From an uncultured bacterium (GTDB taxonomy: Bacteria; Planctomycetota; UBA1135), in NCBI GenBank assembly GCA_937919925.1, contig CALFOT010000087.1, forward strand, positions 1 to 46,063: a DNA stretch of 46,063 nucleotides, read 5' to 3'. This document shows positions 31,495 through 40,001 of this stretch, in pieces. The notes below the pieces were generated by a model that did no database searches, was not told the origin of the DNA, and saw only the letters and a program-made list of their open reading frames with translations. Numbering within the stretch: position 1 is the stretch's first letter; every line of letters starts with the position of its first letter. Position numbers and translations under genes: made by a program.

Positions 31495-32571
31495 ATGTGC
31501 TTACGCACTAAGAACCACGGAAGTACCAAGCTTCTCGTCCCTGGCCTGCTCCTAGTGCTGGTTGTGGCAGCTGCATGGATTTTGGCGCCAGGCCCTTCCA
31601 AAGCGCCCGTCACCGCCGCGCACAGTGATTCTATCAGCCAAGCTGGCCAAATCCCGAAGGCCTTCGAAGAGGCGAACTTAGAAGGCGACGCGCGGCCACC
31701 GAGTACCTTGCGCGAAATCCAGCTCCCTCTCTCCGGCAAAGTGTGGGGCAAAGTTCATGCAGAAGCTTGGGTGGAGTGGCCGAGCGGCATCTTGGTGGAG
31801 TTGTCTTTACAAAAAACGGGGCAAGTCGTGGCTAGCCAAGGAATCTCCCAGGAGTTTCCAGACTTCTCCTTTACGAAAGTAGCCTTCGACAATTACCGCC
31901 TCACTCTATCCGCCACGGGTGCACTCGAAACCAATCAATTACTCACTCTCTCACCCACGAGCGCCAATCAACATACGTATTTAGCTCTGCAGCCCACAGC
32001 CCGCGTGCATGGCACAGTGCGCGATGCTTCCGGCAAGCCGGTGGTGGGCATCCAAGTCACCGCAATTCTGCGTTCCGATCTTCCCGGCCGCTACCACGAA
32101 CCTTTGCTGGCCCTCACCGATGAGGATGGCGCTTATGTCATCAACGGTTTACGCCCTGGGTATGAGTACGATCTTTTTGTCGGCACCCCGAACAACCCGA
32201 TTGGACAACCTACAGTGATCGGGGTTTCCAAAAGCGCCCCAGATGCTTGGTCAGACTTCGAAGTCCCACTCATGGGGCGAGCGGTCATCACCATCGATTT
32301 TTCTGACGGCCCCGCAGTACGCGATGAATTCGGCAAAGTTCTACGCGTCTTGGCGCAGAAAGAAGGTGGTACTTCGGGTTATTCTCAAAGTTTGCCCTTG
32401 TCAAAGGAATGGACCGCCACTTTCGCTGCTTTGCCGCCGGGTGAATATTCTTTTTCGGTTTACGGGGGTGCTTTTCGCCGTGTCATTCGCAACGCTGGCG
32501 TTTCTAGTGAATACGAAACGGCGCTCACGATTCCTGTACACCACTTGGGTAAAGGGAACCGACCCCGGTGA
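31495..32571 (+). CDS. Membrane-anchored CarboxypepD_reg-like protein
   Basis: Reading from ATG 31495 gives 358 residues; GTG 31429 would overlap the divergent AP3 gene and adds no recognisable sequence. A single helix (LLVPGLLLVLVVAAAWIL) near the start anchors the protein, the rest being outside. Residues about 175-255 (VHGTVRDASGKPVVGIQVTAI ... DEDGAYVINGLRPG) match a carboxypeptidase regulatory-like beta-sandwich, common in surface proteins. The remainder has no recognised motif. Its stop overlaps the start of the MATE gene (GTGA), so the two are co-translated. Confidence 0.65.
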   Translation: MCLRTKNHGSTKLLVPGLLLVLVVAAAWILAPGPSKAPVTAAHSDSISQAGQIPKAFEEANLEGDARPPSTLREIQLPLSGKVWGKVHAEAWVEWPSGILVELSLQKTGQVVASQGISQEFPDFSFTKVAFDNYRLTLSATGALETNQLLTLSPTSANQHTYLALQPTARVHGTVRDASGKPVVGIQVTAILRSDLPGRYHEPLLALTDEDGAYVINGLRPGYEYDLFVGTPNNPIGQPTVIGVSKSAPDAWSDFEVPLMGRAVITIDFSDGPAVRDEFGKVLRVLAQKEGGTSGYSQSLPLSKEWTATFAALPPGEYSFSVYGGAFRRVIRNAGVSSEYETALTIPVHHLGKGNRPR

Positions 32572-33947
32572 GCCAAACTCTGCGCGGGCCTCTCACTCCT
32601 TCCGCCGGAGTGAAAGCCAGTATCAAGGAGGCATTTCAACTGTCGTGGCCGATTACGCTGTCGTTACTTTTGCATGCGGGTTATCGCGTCAATGACCAGT
32701 ATTGGGTCAAGGATCTTGGCCCCGATGCCCAAGCGGCCATGGGCCTGACCAGTTTTTTGCTGATCCTGAACTTCGCATTTATTTCGTTATTGTCCACCGG
32801 CACGCTTGCGCGGATTGCCAAACTAGCGGGCGCCGGCAATTGGGATGGTTTGCGCCAAACCTTTTGTACTGCGTGTTCCTTCGCGCTGGTGTGGTTCGGC
32901 GCGATTGCGGTCGCCGGTTGGTTCGCTGCACCGATGCTCGTGCGCCTTTCTGGTGGCAGCGGCGCGCCGGCTGATTTGGCCACGGACTATCTCGGCACGA
33001 TTTATTTGGTATTGCCAATGATCGGCTTTAAACCGTTAATTGATGGTGTCTTTTTTGGTCTTGGCAACACCTTCGTACCGATGTGCTTGTCCGTTTTGTC
33101 GGTGGTACTCAACGCAATTTTGAACCCGGTGATGATTTATGGCTGGTGGGGCTTCCCGGCGCTAGGAATTGAAGGCGCGGCTTGGTCGACAGGTATTTCG
33201 CGCGCAGTCAGTGCCGGTGTAGGCATTTTGGTGTTGCTCCGCTGGTTTGACCTCGGTACGAGTTTTCGACAGTCACCGACTTTTCAAGAGCTCAAACGGA
33301 TTTGCCGCATCGGTGGCCCGGTGGCGTTCTCGCATACGGCTTACGCCTTATGCTTTACGATGATTTTGAAAACGAGTGTGGCGCCACTCGGTGCCAGCGT
33401 GCAGGCGGGATTGGCGGTTGGCTTTAACGGCATCGAATCGCTCAGCTACTGTGGCATGATGGGGCCAGCGATGGCTGCAGCGTCGTTGGTCGGGAGAAGG
33501 TTAGGCGCCCACGATTATCGCGGCGCCAAATACGGCGCCTATGCCTGCATGAGTATGTCGGTAGGTTTTGCACTGTGCACCAGCATCATTTTTTTGACGG
33601 CCGGCACCGTGTTATCCGATTTCTACACCGACGACGCCACGATTCTCGCACAAGCCGTTTTGTACTTGAACATCGTCGCCTTTTCCCAAGTTATGACGGC
33701 CGCCGACAGCACCATGCAGCAAATTATGGCCGGTGCGGGGCGCACGCTGCACATGGCCATGTTGAACACCATCGGCTTCATTTCACGGGTACCACTCGCT
33801 TGGTGGATGTCGGTATCGCTGGGTTTCGGGGCCAGCGGCATCTGGTGGGCGCTAAACATCGCGAATTTCCTCAAACTCGGCGCTATATTTATGCTCTTCC
33901 GAAGAATGCGTATCTTCTCCCCACTCACAGCCCGAACCGATGACTAG
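32568..33947 (+). CDS. MATE-family multidrug/toxin exporter
   Basis: A 459-residue protein starting with GTG at 32568, four bases inside the previous gene. It has about twelve membrane helices in two repeated halves. The N-half signature around LSWPITLSLLLHAGYRVNDQYW fits MATE/MVIN proteins, and the conserved pore region SVLSVVLNAILNPVMIYGWWG is typical (Pro and Asn near TM5-6). The C-half has GPVAFSHTAYALCFTMIL and RVPLAWWMS. It would export cationic drugs or metabolites using a Na+ or H+ gradient. The substrate is unknown. Downstream it overlaps the FabZ-like gene by eight bases. Confidence 0.9.
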   Translation: MSQTLRGPLTPSAGVKASIKEAFQLSWPITLSLLLHAGYRVNDQYWVKDLGPDAQAAMGLTSFLLILNFAFISLLSTGTLARIAKLAGAGNWDGLRQTFCTACSFALVWFGAIAVAGWFAAPMLVRLSGGSGAPADLATDYLGTIYLVLPMIGFKPLIDGVFFGLGNTFVPMCLSVLSVVLNAILNPVMIYGWWGFPALGIEGAAWSTGISRAVSAGVGILVLLRWFDLGTSFRQSPTFQELKRICRIGGPVAFSHTAYALCFTMILKTSVAPLGASVQAGLAVGFNGIESLSYCGMMGPAMAAASLVGRRLGAHDYRGAKYGAYACMSMSVGFALCTSIIFLTAGTVLSDFYTDDATILAQAVLYLNIVAFSQVMTAADSTMQQIMAGAGRTLHMAMLNTIGFISRVPLAWWMSVSLGFGASGIWWALNIANFLKLGAIFMLFRRMRIFSPLTARTDD

Positions 33948-34449
33948 CAACCTGATTCTTGACCCCCCGCAGAACCTGATTAATCCTAAGGACTACCCGC
34001 TCGACAAAATTTTCCTCGATACCGAAGGCTGTATGAAGCTCAATCCACAGCGTGAAGAATTTTTACAAGTCACATCGATTCTTCATCTGGATCTGCCCGG
34101 CAATCTCATTGTGGGTCATCGTCACCTAGCTCCGGGAGAATTCTGGGAACGCGGCCACCTCCCTAACCGTCCCTTGTTTCCAGGCGTGCTGATGATTGAG
34201 TGCCTTGCCCAAGTGGGCTCCATTCAAGCCCATTATGAACTTGACCTTGCCGAAGACCGTTTTCTCGGTTTCGGCGCTGCGGACCATGTGCGCTTCATGG
34301 ATCCAGTAGAACCGGGTACAGATTTGTGGATTGCTGGGCACATCACCAAGTCAAACCGCCGCCGCGCTTACTTTCGTTGGGATGGACGCATCGTGCGTGA
34401 AGACGGCAAGCCCGTTTGTACCGCCACCATCACCGGTTTGGCTTTTTAA
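33940..34449 (+). CDS. FabZ/FabA-like hotdog dehydratase
   Basis: A 169-residue protein with the hotdog signature EFWERGHLPNRPLFPGVLMIECLAQVG. The catalytic His is H73 (GHLP) and the acid Glu87 (IECLAQ), as in FabZ (GHFP...E-AQ). It could dehydrate 3-hydroxyacyl-ACP in fatty acid synthesis or a specialised lipid/polyketide route. It is longer than a typical FabZ at the N-terminus (an extra 25-30 residues). The first 8 bases overlap the MATE gene, hinting at a secondary-lipid export or assembly context rather than the main fatty acid cluster. Confidence 0.85.
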   Translation: MTSNLILDPPQNLINPKDYPLDKIFLDTEGCMKLNPQREEFLQVTSILHLDLPGNLIVGHRHLAPGEFWERGHLPNRPLFPGVLMIECLAQVGSIQAHYELDLAEDRFLGFGAADHVRFMDPVEPGTDLWIAGHITKSNRRRAYFRWDGRIVREDGKPVCTATITGLAF

Positions 34450-34476
34450 TTGCGAAACCACGCCAACCGCCAGGCC

Positions 34477-35274
34477 TTAATCCGAATCTGCGGGAGTCGG
34501 GTCACCTTCGGCAATCGCCAGCACATCCAGCTCTATGCAGGAACAGGCGGCCCCCAACAAAGAATGCAACGATGGCTGGCTGCGGCCGCCGTCGCCAGAA
34601 ATCGCTTCTTTGATGTAAGTCCCGTGCTGCGAAAAAATGGATACCAGGAAATCGCTGCCATCGGCTTCCCAGGCAGTGATTTCCATCCAACGCTCGCGAT
34701 CCAAGTCCGCGCGCCGATGGACCACTCGTGCCGGAGTTTTCTGAACTAGAGCCAAACGGCCCAGCTTACACAATTCCGTGAGGCGCGCCGCGATGGCTGC
34801 CGAATCGAATTGGACTCCTTCATCAAAACGCACGCGCGCTTGATAGTGCTTCGAACAATGCGTTTCTTTGACCTCGACCACCCGTTGACGGGTGCACATC
34901 TTCAAAGCAAAGACTTCCACCTTGCCTTCGGCGCGGCGGGTGATTTCTGCGGCAAGATCTTGCAAATCTACTGTGCTACGTTTGGCTTTGAGCATTTCAA
35001 ACACAAACAGCCGCCCAGTGCCGAGCATGAGCACATCCACATCCTCGCGACCGGCGCCGTGAAATTTATTGCGCCGTGCTTTAAAGCGCGGCATGGCCAC
35101 GCGCGCAATCATTTCCTGCACCGACTCTTTGCTCAATTTGCCAAAGCCATCGCAAGTATTGCAGCCGCGACCCTTGCACTTGGGGCAAAAAAGAACGGTT
35201 TGCGGTAAGCCACGAACGAGCTTGCGATAGCGGCCCTCGAAATAGAGGGTGGTGGGTTCCATGGGGTGATCCAT
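34477..35274 (-). CDS. Pus10-like tRNA pseudouridine synthase
   Basis: A 265-residue protein. Two CxxC pairs (FCPKCKGRGCNTC, Cys30/33/38/41) suggest one zinc site. The catalytic part has GREDVDVLMLGTGRLF (about 75-89), which is the active-site block of Pus10 (GREDVDVR-LG-GRPF, containing the catalytic Asp). Later blocks also match Pus10: RVVHRRADLDRERWM, GTYIKEAISGDGGRSQPS, and LLG followed by ELDVLAI. Pus10 is known mainly from archaea and eukaryotes, where it makes pseudouridine 54 and 55 of tRNA. The N-terminal THUMP-like part of archaeal Pus10 is absent. Function by similarity only. Confidence 0.82.
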   Translation of the reverse strand: MDHPMEPTTLYFEGRYRKLVRGLPQTVLFCPKCKGRGCNTCDGFGKLSKESVQEMIARVAMPRFKARRNKFHGAGREDVDVLMLGTGRLFVFEMLKAKRSTVDLQDLAAEITRRAEGKVEVFALKMCTRQRVVEVKETHCSKHYQARVRFDEGVQFDSAAIAARLTELCKLGRLALVQKTPARVVHRRADLDRERWMEITAWEADGSDFLVSIFSQHGTYIKEAISGDGGRSQPSLHSLLGAACSCIELDVLAIAEGDPTPADSD

Positions 35275-35336
35275 CGTGCGAGAGTCCAGGCGGGAGGGCA
35301 GTGGGGCGTTGAGCGGCGCGCGGCTAGGATGTGTGC

Positions 35337-36302
35337 GTGTGGCCCGAACTGTTCACCATTCCGTTTATCGACGTACCGCTGCGATCCTTTGGGTTGATGG
35401 TAGCGTTAGGATTCATTGTTGCAGTGGCCGTAGCCTCAAAATTGGCGGCGCGCTATGGCAACAATCTTGAGACGGATCCGGAGGGTATTGCCGACGTAAG
35501 CTGGTGGATTCTGATTGGAGTCATCCTGGGCGCACGTTTGGCTTTTGTGCTGGTGAACGCCGGCCACTATGCAAGCCATCCAGGAGACATTCTGAAAGTC
35601 TGGGAAGGCGGTTTAGTGATGTACGGCGGTCTTATTCTAGCCGTGCTGTTGGGAGTCTGGAAAGCCAAGCGGATTGGAATGCCTGCGTGGCAATCCCTCG
35701 ATTATGGCCTTACCGCTGGTTTTCTTGGCCAAGCCATCGGGCGCATTGGATGCTTTTTGGTGGGTGATGATTACGGTGCCCCCACCGATGTACCTTGGGC
35801 CGTCACCTATCCAGAGCCTCTGCGCGCCGGCTCGGCTTTCGCAGCGGAGCTCAGCACCGTTGCTGTTCACCCCACACAGTTCTACATGGCACTGAAAGCC
35901 CTCACGCTTTTCGGCCTGGGTTTGTGGTTGTTGAAGCGCAAAAAATTCCACGGCCAAGTGTCCTTGGTGTTGTTGATGGGATATGCCGTGTTGCGCTATA
36001 TCGTCGAAATGTTTCGCTTCGATATGGAAGCACGCGGTGGCCTCTATCGAGCAGGCCACAGCCCCGCCGACGTCGATTTATTCCTACTGAAAAACGGCAT
36101 CACGCAACAGCTTGGTGGCCCCATTGTTGATCTGGAAGGTTTCCGCAACATGTTGCGTGCCGGCGTTGATCAAGCCGCGCCGCAACTGGTGCTTTCCACT
36201 TCGCAGATGGTGGGAATCGCAACTTTTGCCATCGCATTGGTGCTCTATTTTGTGTTGCGCCGGCGTGCCGATTTACAAGTGAAGCCACCTGCTGGTCACT
36301 AA
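35337..36302 (+). CDS. lgt: Prolipoprotein diacylglyceryl transferase
   Basis: A 321-residue membrane enzyme that attaches diacylglyceryl to the Cys of lipoproteins. GTG 35337 follows an AGGA at about seven bases; GTG 35331 is also possible. The start (WPELFTIPF) matches the family's periplasmic entrance region. The signature is GRIGCFLVGDDYGAPTD (usually GR-GN--NGE-YG), and HPTQFYMAL contains the conserved H-TQ. It has about seven membrane helices. Several lipoproteins in this window would be its substrates. Followed after 3 bases by the RNase HII-like gene. Confidence 0.92.
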   Translation: MWPELFTIPFIDVPLRSFGLMVALGFIVAVAVASKLAARYGNNLETDPEGIADVSWWILIGVILGARLAFVLVNAGHYASHPGDILKVWEGGLVMYGGLILAVLLGVWKAKRIGMPAWQSLDYGLTAGFLGQAIGRIGCFLVGDDYGAPTDVPWAVTYPEPLRAGSAFAAELSTVAVHPTQFYMALKALTLFGLGLWLLKRKKFHGQVSLVLLMGYAVLRYIVEMFRFDMEARGGLYRAGHSPADVDLFLLKNGITQQLGGPIVDLEGFRNMLRAGVDQAAPQLVLSTSQMVGIATFAIALVLYFVLRRRADLQVKPPAGH

Positions 36303-36305
36303 ACC

Positions 36306-37265
36306 ATGGTGTTTCTCGCGGGCATCGATGAAGCCGGTTACGGGCCTTTTGTAGGTCCCCTCACGATGGGCTACTCACTGCTGCGCGTGCCGCAAATCGA
36401 AGTCGATCTGTGGGCAACCTTGAGCACCAGCACTGCCCGCAAACCCGAGCGCAAAGATTTGCGCCGCTTGTGGCTGGATGATTCCAAAAAGGTGCATCAA
36501 GGCACCTTGGGGCGTGGGCGTTTAGAACGCACGGTTGCAGCTTTTCGCGAACTGGTTGCTCCCGGTCAACATCAACTCGAAGATTGGTTGATGGAACCCC
36601 CTGCGGGCGAAATGCGCACCTTACGCGCGGCACCGTGGTTTCAAAAACTCGACGGCTTGTTGTGCCCGAGTATTCCGTACGATCGCGCGCGCCTGGATTG
36701 CGGCGCCGTGCATCGTGATTTAGAAGCTGCGGGCTGCGCCGTGCAAGCCTTTGGCGCCCGCGTCGTGCCAGCTGGCGAATGGAATAGCTTACTCCAATCC
36801 ACCGGTGGCAAAGGCAACGCAAACTTCTCCGTGGCCATGGAGATTGTGCGCCATCTACTGGAGATCACCGGAGATGCACCCTTGCGCATCGAACTAGACC
36901 GGCATGGCGCGCGCATGCGCTATGCCGATATTTTGCGTACAGCACTGCAACCACTGCGCATCGATATCCACGGCGAGCGCCCCGGTGGCTCCGCTTATTC
37001 TTTGGAGTTTCCAAACCGCAGCGTCCAGCTGCGCTTTTCCGAGGGTGCCGATAGCACCCATATGCCGGTGGCGCTTGGCTCTCTTGCGGCCAAACAATCG
37101 CGCGAACGATTGATGGATGAATTTAACCAGTGGTGGTCTTGCAAATTACCCAATCTGCAACCCACCAAAGGTTATGGCGTGGATGGCAAACGCTGGCTTG
37201 CAGAAGTCCTCCCGCAACTAGCCGCAACGGGAGTCGCTGAGAACCTACTCCGCCGCGATCGCTGA
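36306..37265 (+). CDS. Divergent RNase HII-like protein
   Basis: A 319-residue protein. The start LAGIDEAGYGPFVGPL carries the D-E pair (Asp8, Glu9) that binds metal in RNase HII, and WLDDSKKVHQG carries the next D-SK. SAYSLEF, then DSTHMPVALGSLAAK with SRERLMDEFN, then PTKGYGVDGK match the C-terminal RNase HII blocks (GS, ASI-AK--RE, H--Y). A conserved Asp in IELDRHGARM may be the third acid. The sequence is much longer than bacterial RnhB (about 200) because of an inserted region, residues about 85-160. It could degrade RNA in RNA/DNA hybrids, or be a paralogue with another role. Confidence 0.72.
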   Translation: MVFLAGIDEAGYGPFVGPLTMGYSLLRVPQIEVDLWATLSTSTARKPERKDLRRLWLDDSKKVHQGTLGRGRLERTVAAFRELVAPGQHQLEDWLMEPPAGEMRTLRAAPWFQKLDGLLCPSIPYDRARLDCGAVHRDLEAAGCAVQAFGARVVPAGEWNSLLQSTGGKGNANFSVAMEIVRHLLEITGDAPLRIELDRHGARMRYADILRTALQPLRIDIHGERPGGSAYSLEFPNRSVQLRFSEGADSTHMPVALGSLAAKQSRERLMDEFNQWWSCKLPNLQPTKGYGVDGKRWLAEVLPQLAATGVAENLLRRDR

Positions 37266-37277
37266 ACGCGGAACTCT

Positions 37278-37478
37278 TCACTCCCGGCCGATTTGAAACT
37301 TATTCAAAACGATGGCCAAGGGGCAAAATCCTGTAAACGCTGCCTGTAGAAGGTTGGCGCCAACAAATGCGGTCAGGAAAAACCAGCCTGAGTGGAGAAA
37401 CCAACCCAGGCTTAGCGAAAGGAGCACGACGCTGCCAGCGAAGGCTTGCACTATGGAACTCCGCTTCATGCGCTTCAT
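37278..37478 (-). CDS. DUF2892-family small membrane protein
   Basis: A 66-residue protein with a basic start (MKRMKR) and two membrane helices (about 9-26 and 30-48). The end TGFCPLAIVLNKFQIG, with its Cys-Pro, matches DUF2892 (YgaP C-terminal-like) proteins. Family members often sit beside rhodanese or sulfur-metabolism genes; no rhodanese is here. Its function is unknown. It lies 13 bases after the convergent RNase HII-like gene and 36 bases downstream of the tex-like gene, on the same strand as the latter. Confidence 0.75.
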   Translation of the reverse strand: MKRMKRSSIVQAFAGSVVLLSLSLGWFLHSGWFFLTAFVGANLLQAAFTGFCPLAIVLNKFQIGRE

Positions 37479-37514
37479 CCCTTCTTAGAGGCAGGAAATG
37501 CCGAATGGTTCCCG

Positions 37515-39848
37515 CTAGCTCTTTTTACCTTTCTGCTGCTCTTGGAAGAACACGAAGAATGGGTTTGTGGGATCGAATTCTTCCCGCGGCTTAGCCTTTG
37601 GATCTGGCCCAAAGCCACCGCCCTGACGACCGCCTTTGCCGCGATCATTGCCGCGATCATTGCCGCGCCCGCCACCAGGACCACTGGAGCCACCGCGCCC
37701 GCCACCAGGACCACTGGAGCCACCGCGCCCGCCACCAGGTCCACCACGGCTTTCTCCGCCGCCGCCGCGATTGGCGGTACGCTCTTTGCGCTGCTCATCG
37801 CGAGCTTTCTCCTGCTCTTCGGTGAGCAAAGATAGACGCACTTTGCGATTAGCCAAGTCCACCGAGACCACCCGCACTTGCACCTCTTGGCCCGGCTCAA
37901 GGACTTCGGAAGGGTGCTTGATGAAACGATCCGAGCATTGGCTAACGTGCGCCATTCCTTCGCGCTCCGCCCCCATATCGATGAAGGCACCGTATTCGGC
38001 CAAGTTTTTGACGACCCCCTTCAGGGTTTCGCCCAGGTTTAGCGATTCCAGCGGACGCCCACTGCGCGATGCATGTCCTCCTTTTGAGCCACCTTGGCTA
38101 CCTGGACTACCTTGACCTCCTTGGAAGCGCAAGCGTGTCCGTCGCGGTTTCGCCAAGCCTTCGCGCACGCGCATAACGATGCCATCCGGGTGCCGCTCGC
38201 CTTCCAGCACGGCACTCCAATCAAGTTGATTCACCCGCCCAGGATCCTTCAGAAGATCGCCGAGGGTGGCTTTCGAGGATTCTAAAGCGGAGTACAAATA
38301 GCGGTAGAACAGCGGGTGCAATGGGCGTGCATCCAAGACTTCATCGCCGTCGCGCACGCGCAAAATACAGCACGCAGCGCGCCAATCTTGTGGCGTCATC
38401 GCCATGCGCTGTGCCAAATCTGCCAAGGAGCGAAATGGTGCGGTACTCCGTTCAATCAACACGGCGTCGGCATCAATACCGGGCACCAGACGCAGCAAGT
38501 CGCCAGCCGCGGCGTTGAGATCGACGCCGCGCTGGAGCAACATGGAGCGCAGGAAAGTCACTTCAAAATCATCCAGAATGCGATGATTCACTTCGCCTCG
38601 GTAGGGAATGAAAGCCCGCACGATGTGTGGAGTATGGAAGGCAGCAGCGCGCGGGTCTAATGCCAGCGTGGCTACCAAGAAGGCTTGCCGCTCATCGTGG
38701 CTCAGCAGCGCCTCACTGGGGCGCCGCGCAACTTCGCGCAACATCGTTTTGACCACCGCCAGTGGCACCATGCTGAGGCGCGGTTTGTTGGGCAGCGCCT
38801 TTAGGATTCTTTGCGATGCCGTCCGCGTGGCGGAGTCTGCTTGCATCGCGACCAGCGCAACTTCTTCCTCGCCGAGAAAGCGTGCTAAATCAGCAACCAG
38901 GGCTTCTGATTTAATTTCTAACTCCACGGTACGCGGCGATGCAGCAGTGCCGTGACTCGCAGCAACCACTACCCTGCCTTTGCGTGAAGCACAAAGGCCA
39001 AGCACCAAGCCTTCTTGGCGCCCGCGATCCAAAGAACGTTCCACTTGTTCCCAACCATTTTGCAGCGACAAATCTTCTGCCCGACGCTTCAAAGTGGCGC
39101 GAAGTTGCTGCACTAAACGCGGCAAACGTTCCCGGGCGATGAACTCAAGGAATAAGCTGCGATAACTATCTTTCTCCTGTGCCGGATAACTCGATAGGTG
39201 ATCGAACATCGGGGTCACGATGGCGCGCGGCAAATCAAAATCCACCTTCACTGCGTGAGCGCGTTCCGCACGGCGCAATAATAAATAGGCCGCCGAATCC
39301 ATGGTTGCGATGGGTTGCGCTTCGTGCGTCAAGCCAGCAAAACGTTGTTGCTCCTCACTTGGATTCTCAACTCCGGTTACCGTGATGGTGCCATGCTGAT
39401 CAAATGCTACATGAAGAGCCTGAGCAAGCGGAGCATCGCCACGCAACGCATTTAAAAATGCTGCATGGGCTTCTTTTTCAGGTGCGGGAAAATCAGCCGG
39501 AGCACTAGAAGGATGCAAAGCAAGGGCCGCGTCTTCTAACTCGCCTTCACTCATCGTGGCTTGCACCAAGGCAAGAGCATCCGCAAACTCCTCTTCCCGT
39601 CCTTCAAAAGAACGCAACAAGTTCGCGCGACGACGCTCGATGCTTTCTGCATGGCGCATTCTTTCCAGCAATAGCTCAAAACCGAAAGCATGCGGAAACT
39701 GGCCTGCAAGCGACGGCAACGCACAGCGCAGGTAGATAGGAAACTCCCCTGCTGCGATCCCATCGCGCAGAGCGTTCAGAACCGGGACTTTGAGTCCCAG
39801 ATAGCGTGCGAGGTTGACCTCACCGCTGGGCTTACGTGGAGCAGTCAT
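37515..39848 (-). CDS. Divergent Tex-like RNA-binding protein with RGG tail
   Basis: A 777-residue protein with the Tex order: N-terminal Tex_N-like helical part, a YqgF-like fold (about 280-370), helix-hairpin-helix modules (VPGIDADAVLIERSTAPFRS) and an S1 domain (about 620-690: LKGVVKNLAEYGAFIDMG). The YqgF-like part lacks the usual D-P-G and GNGT-SRETE marks of other Tex proteins, so it is degenerate. The tail has glycine-rich RGG-type repeats (GGRGGSSGPGG) and a GNDR pair, unlike standard Tex. Tex binds nucleic acid and affects transcription; the RGG tail could bind RNA. Alternative: a paralogue with a new role. Confidence 0.8.
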   Translation of the reverse strand: MTAPRKPSGEVNLARYLGLKVPVLNALRDGIAAGEFPIYLRCALPSLAGQFPHAFGFELLLERMRHAESIERRRANLLRSFEGREEEFADALALVQATMSEGELEDAALALHPSSAPADFPAPEKEAHAAFLNALRGDAPLAQALHVAFDQHGTITVTGVENPSEEQQRFAGLTHEAQPIATMDSAAYLLLRRAERAHAVKVDFDLPRAIVTPMFDHLSSYPAQEKDSYRSLFLEFIARERLPRLVQQLRATLKRRAEDLSLQNGWEQVERSLDRGRQEGLVLGLCASRKGRVVVAASHGTAASPRTVELEIKSEALVADLARFLGEEEVALVAMQADSATRTASQRILKALPNKPRLSMVPLAVVKTMLREVARRPSEALLSHDERQAFLVATLALDPRAAAFHTPHIVRAFIPYRGEVNHRILDDFEVTFLRSMLLQRGVDLNAAAGDLLRLVPGIDADAVLIERSTAPFRSLADLAQRMAMTPQDWRAACCILRVRDGDEVLDARPLHPLFYRYLYSALESSKATLGDLLKDPGRVNQLDWSAVLEGERHPDGIVMRVREGLAKPRRTRLRFQGGQGSPGSQGGSKGGHASRSGRPLESLNLGETLKGVVKNLAEYGAFIDMGAEREGMAHVSQCSDRFIKHPSEVLEPGQEVQVRVVSVDLANRKVRLSLLTEEQEKARDEQRKERTANRGGGGESRGGPGGGRGGSSGPGGGRGGSSGPGGGRGNDRGNDRGKGGRQGGGFGPDPKAKPREEFDPTNPFFVFFQEQQKGKKS
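37639..37662. repeat. 12-base tandem pair (GNDR)
   Basis: CCGCGATCATTG is present twice in tandem inside the tex-like gene and encodes GNDR-GNDR on the minus strand. It is next to the 30-base repeat. Confidence 0.7.
37664..37740. repeat. 30-base tandem repeat in the tex-like gene
   Basis: A 30-base unit (CGCGCCCGCCACCAGGACC... period 30) occurs about two and a half times (copies beginning 37664, 37694 and 37724, the last partial). It codes for GPGGGRGGSS blocks. Copy-number change would be in frame, so the RGG tail length could vary between strains. Confidence 0.8.
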
Positions 39849-39942
39849 GACGCACAGATTCTATCAGGTCGTCGCAAATCTGCTCCACTGTCAAAAGGAC
39901 ATCCAAATTGCCGCAAGCGATGGTTGCGGAGCGAAATGAAAA

Positions 39943-39977
39943 GCCCCTTTCTCTGCTTAACAATGGAAGGGGCTTGA
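39943..39977 (-). terminator. Hairpin after the secreted protein gene
   Basis: AAGCCCCTT (39943-39951) and AAGGGGCTT (39969-39977) form a perfect nine-base stem with a 17-base loop. On the minus strand the stem is followed by TTTCATTTC, a weak T-rich tail. It lies after the stop at 40002. Confidence 0.5.
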
Positions 39978-40001
39978 TGAGGAAAAGCTGCTCAGACTTC
40001 C

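Noticed and set aside
37664-37740. Possible CRISPR-like array of 30-base units
   Set aside because: The units are in tandem without spacers and code in frame for an RGG tail of the tex-like protein.
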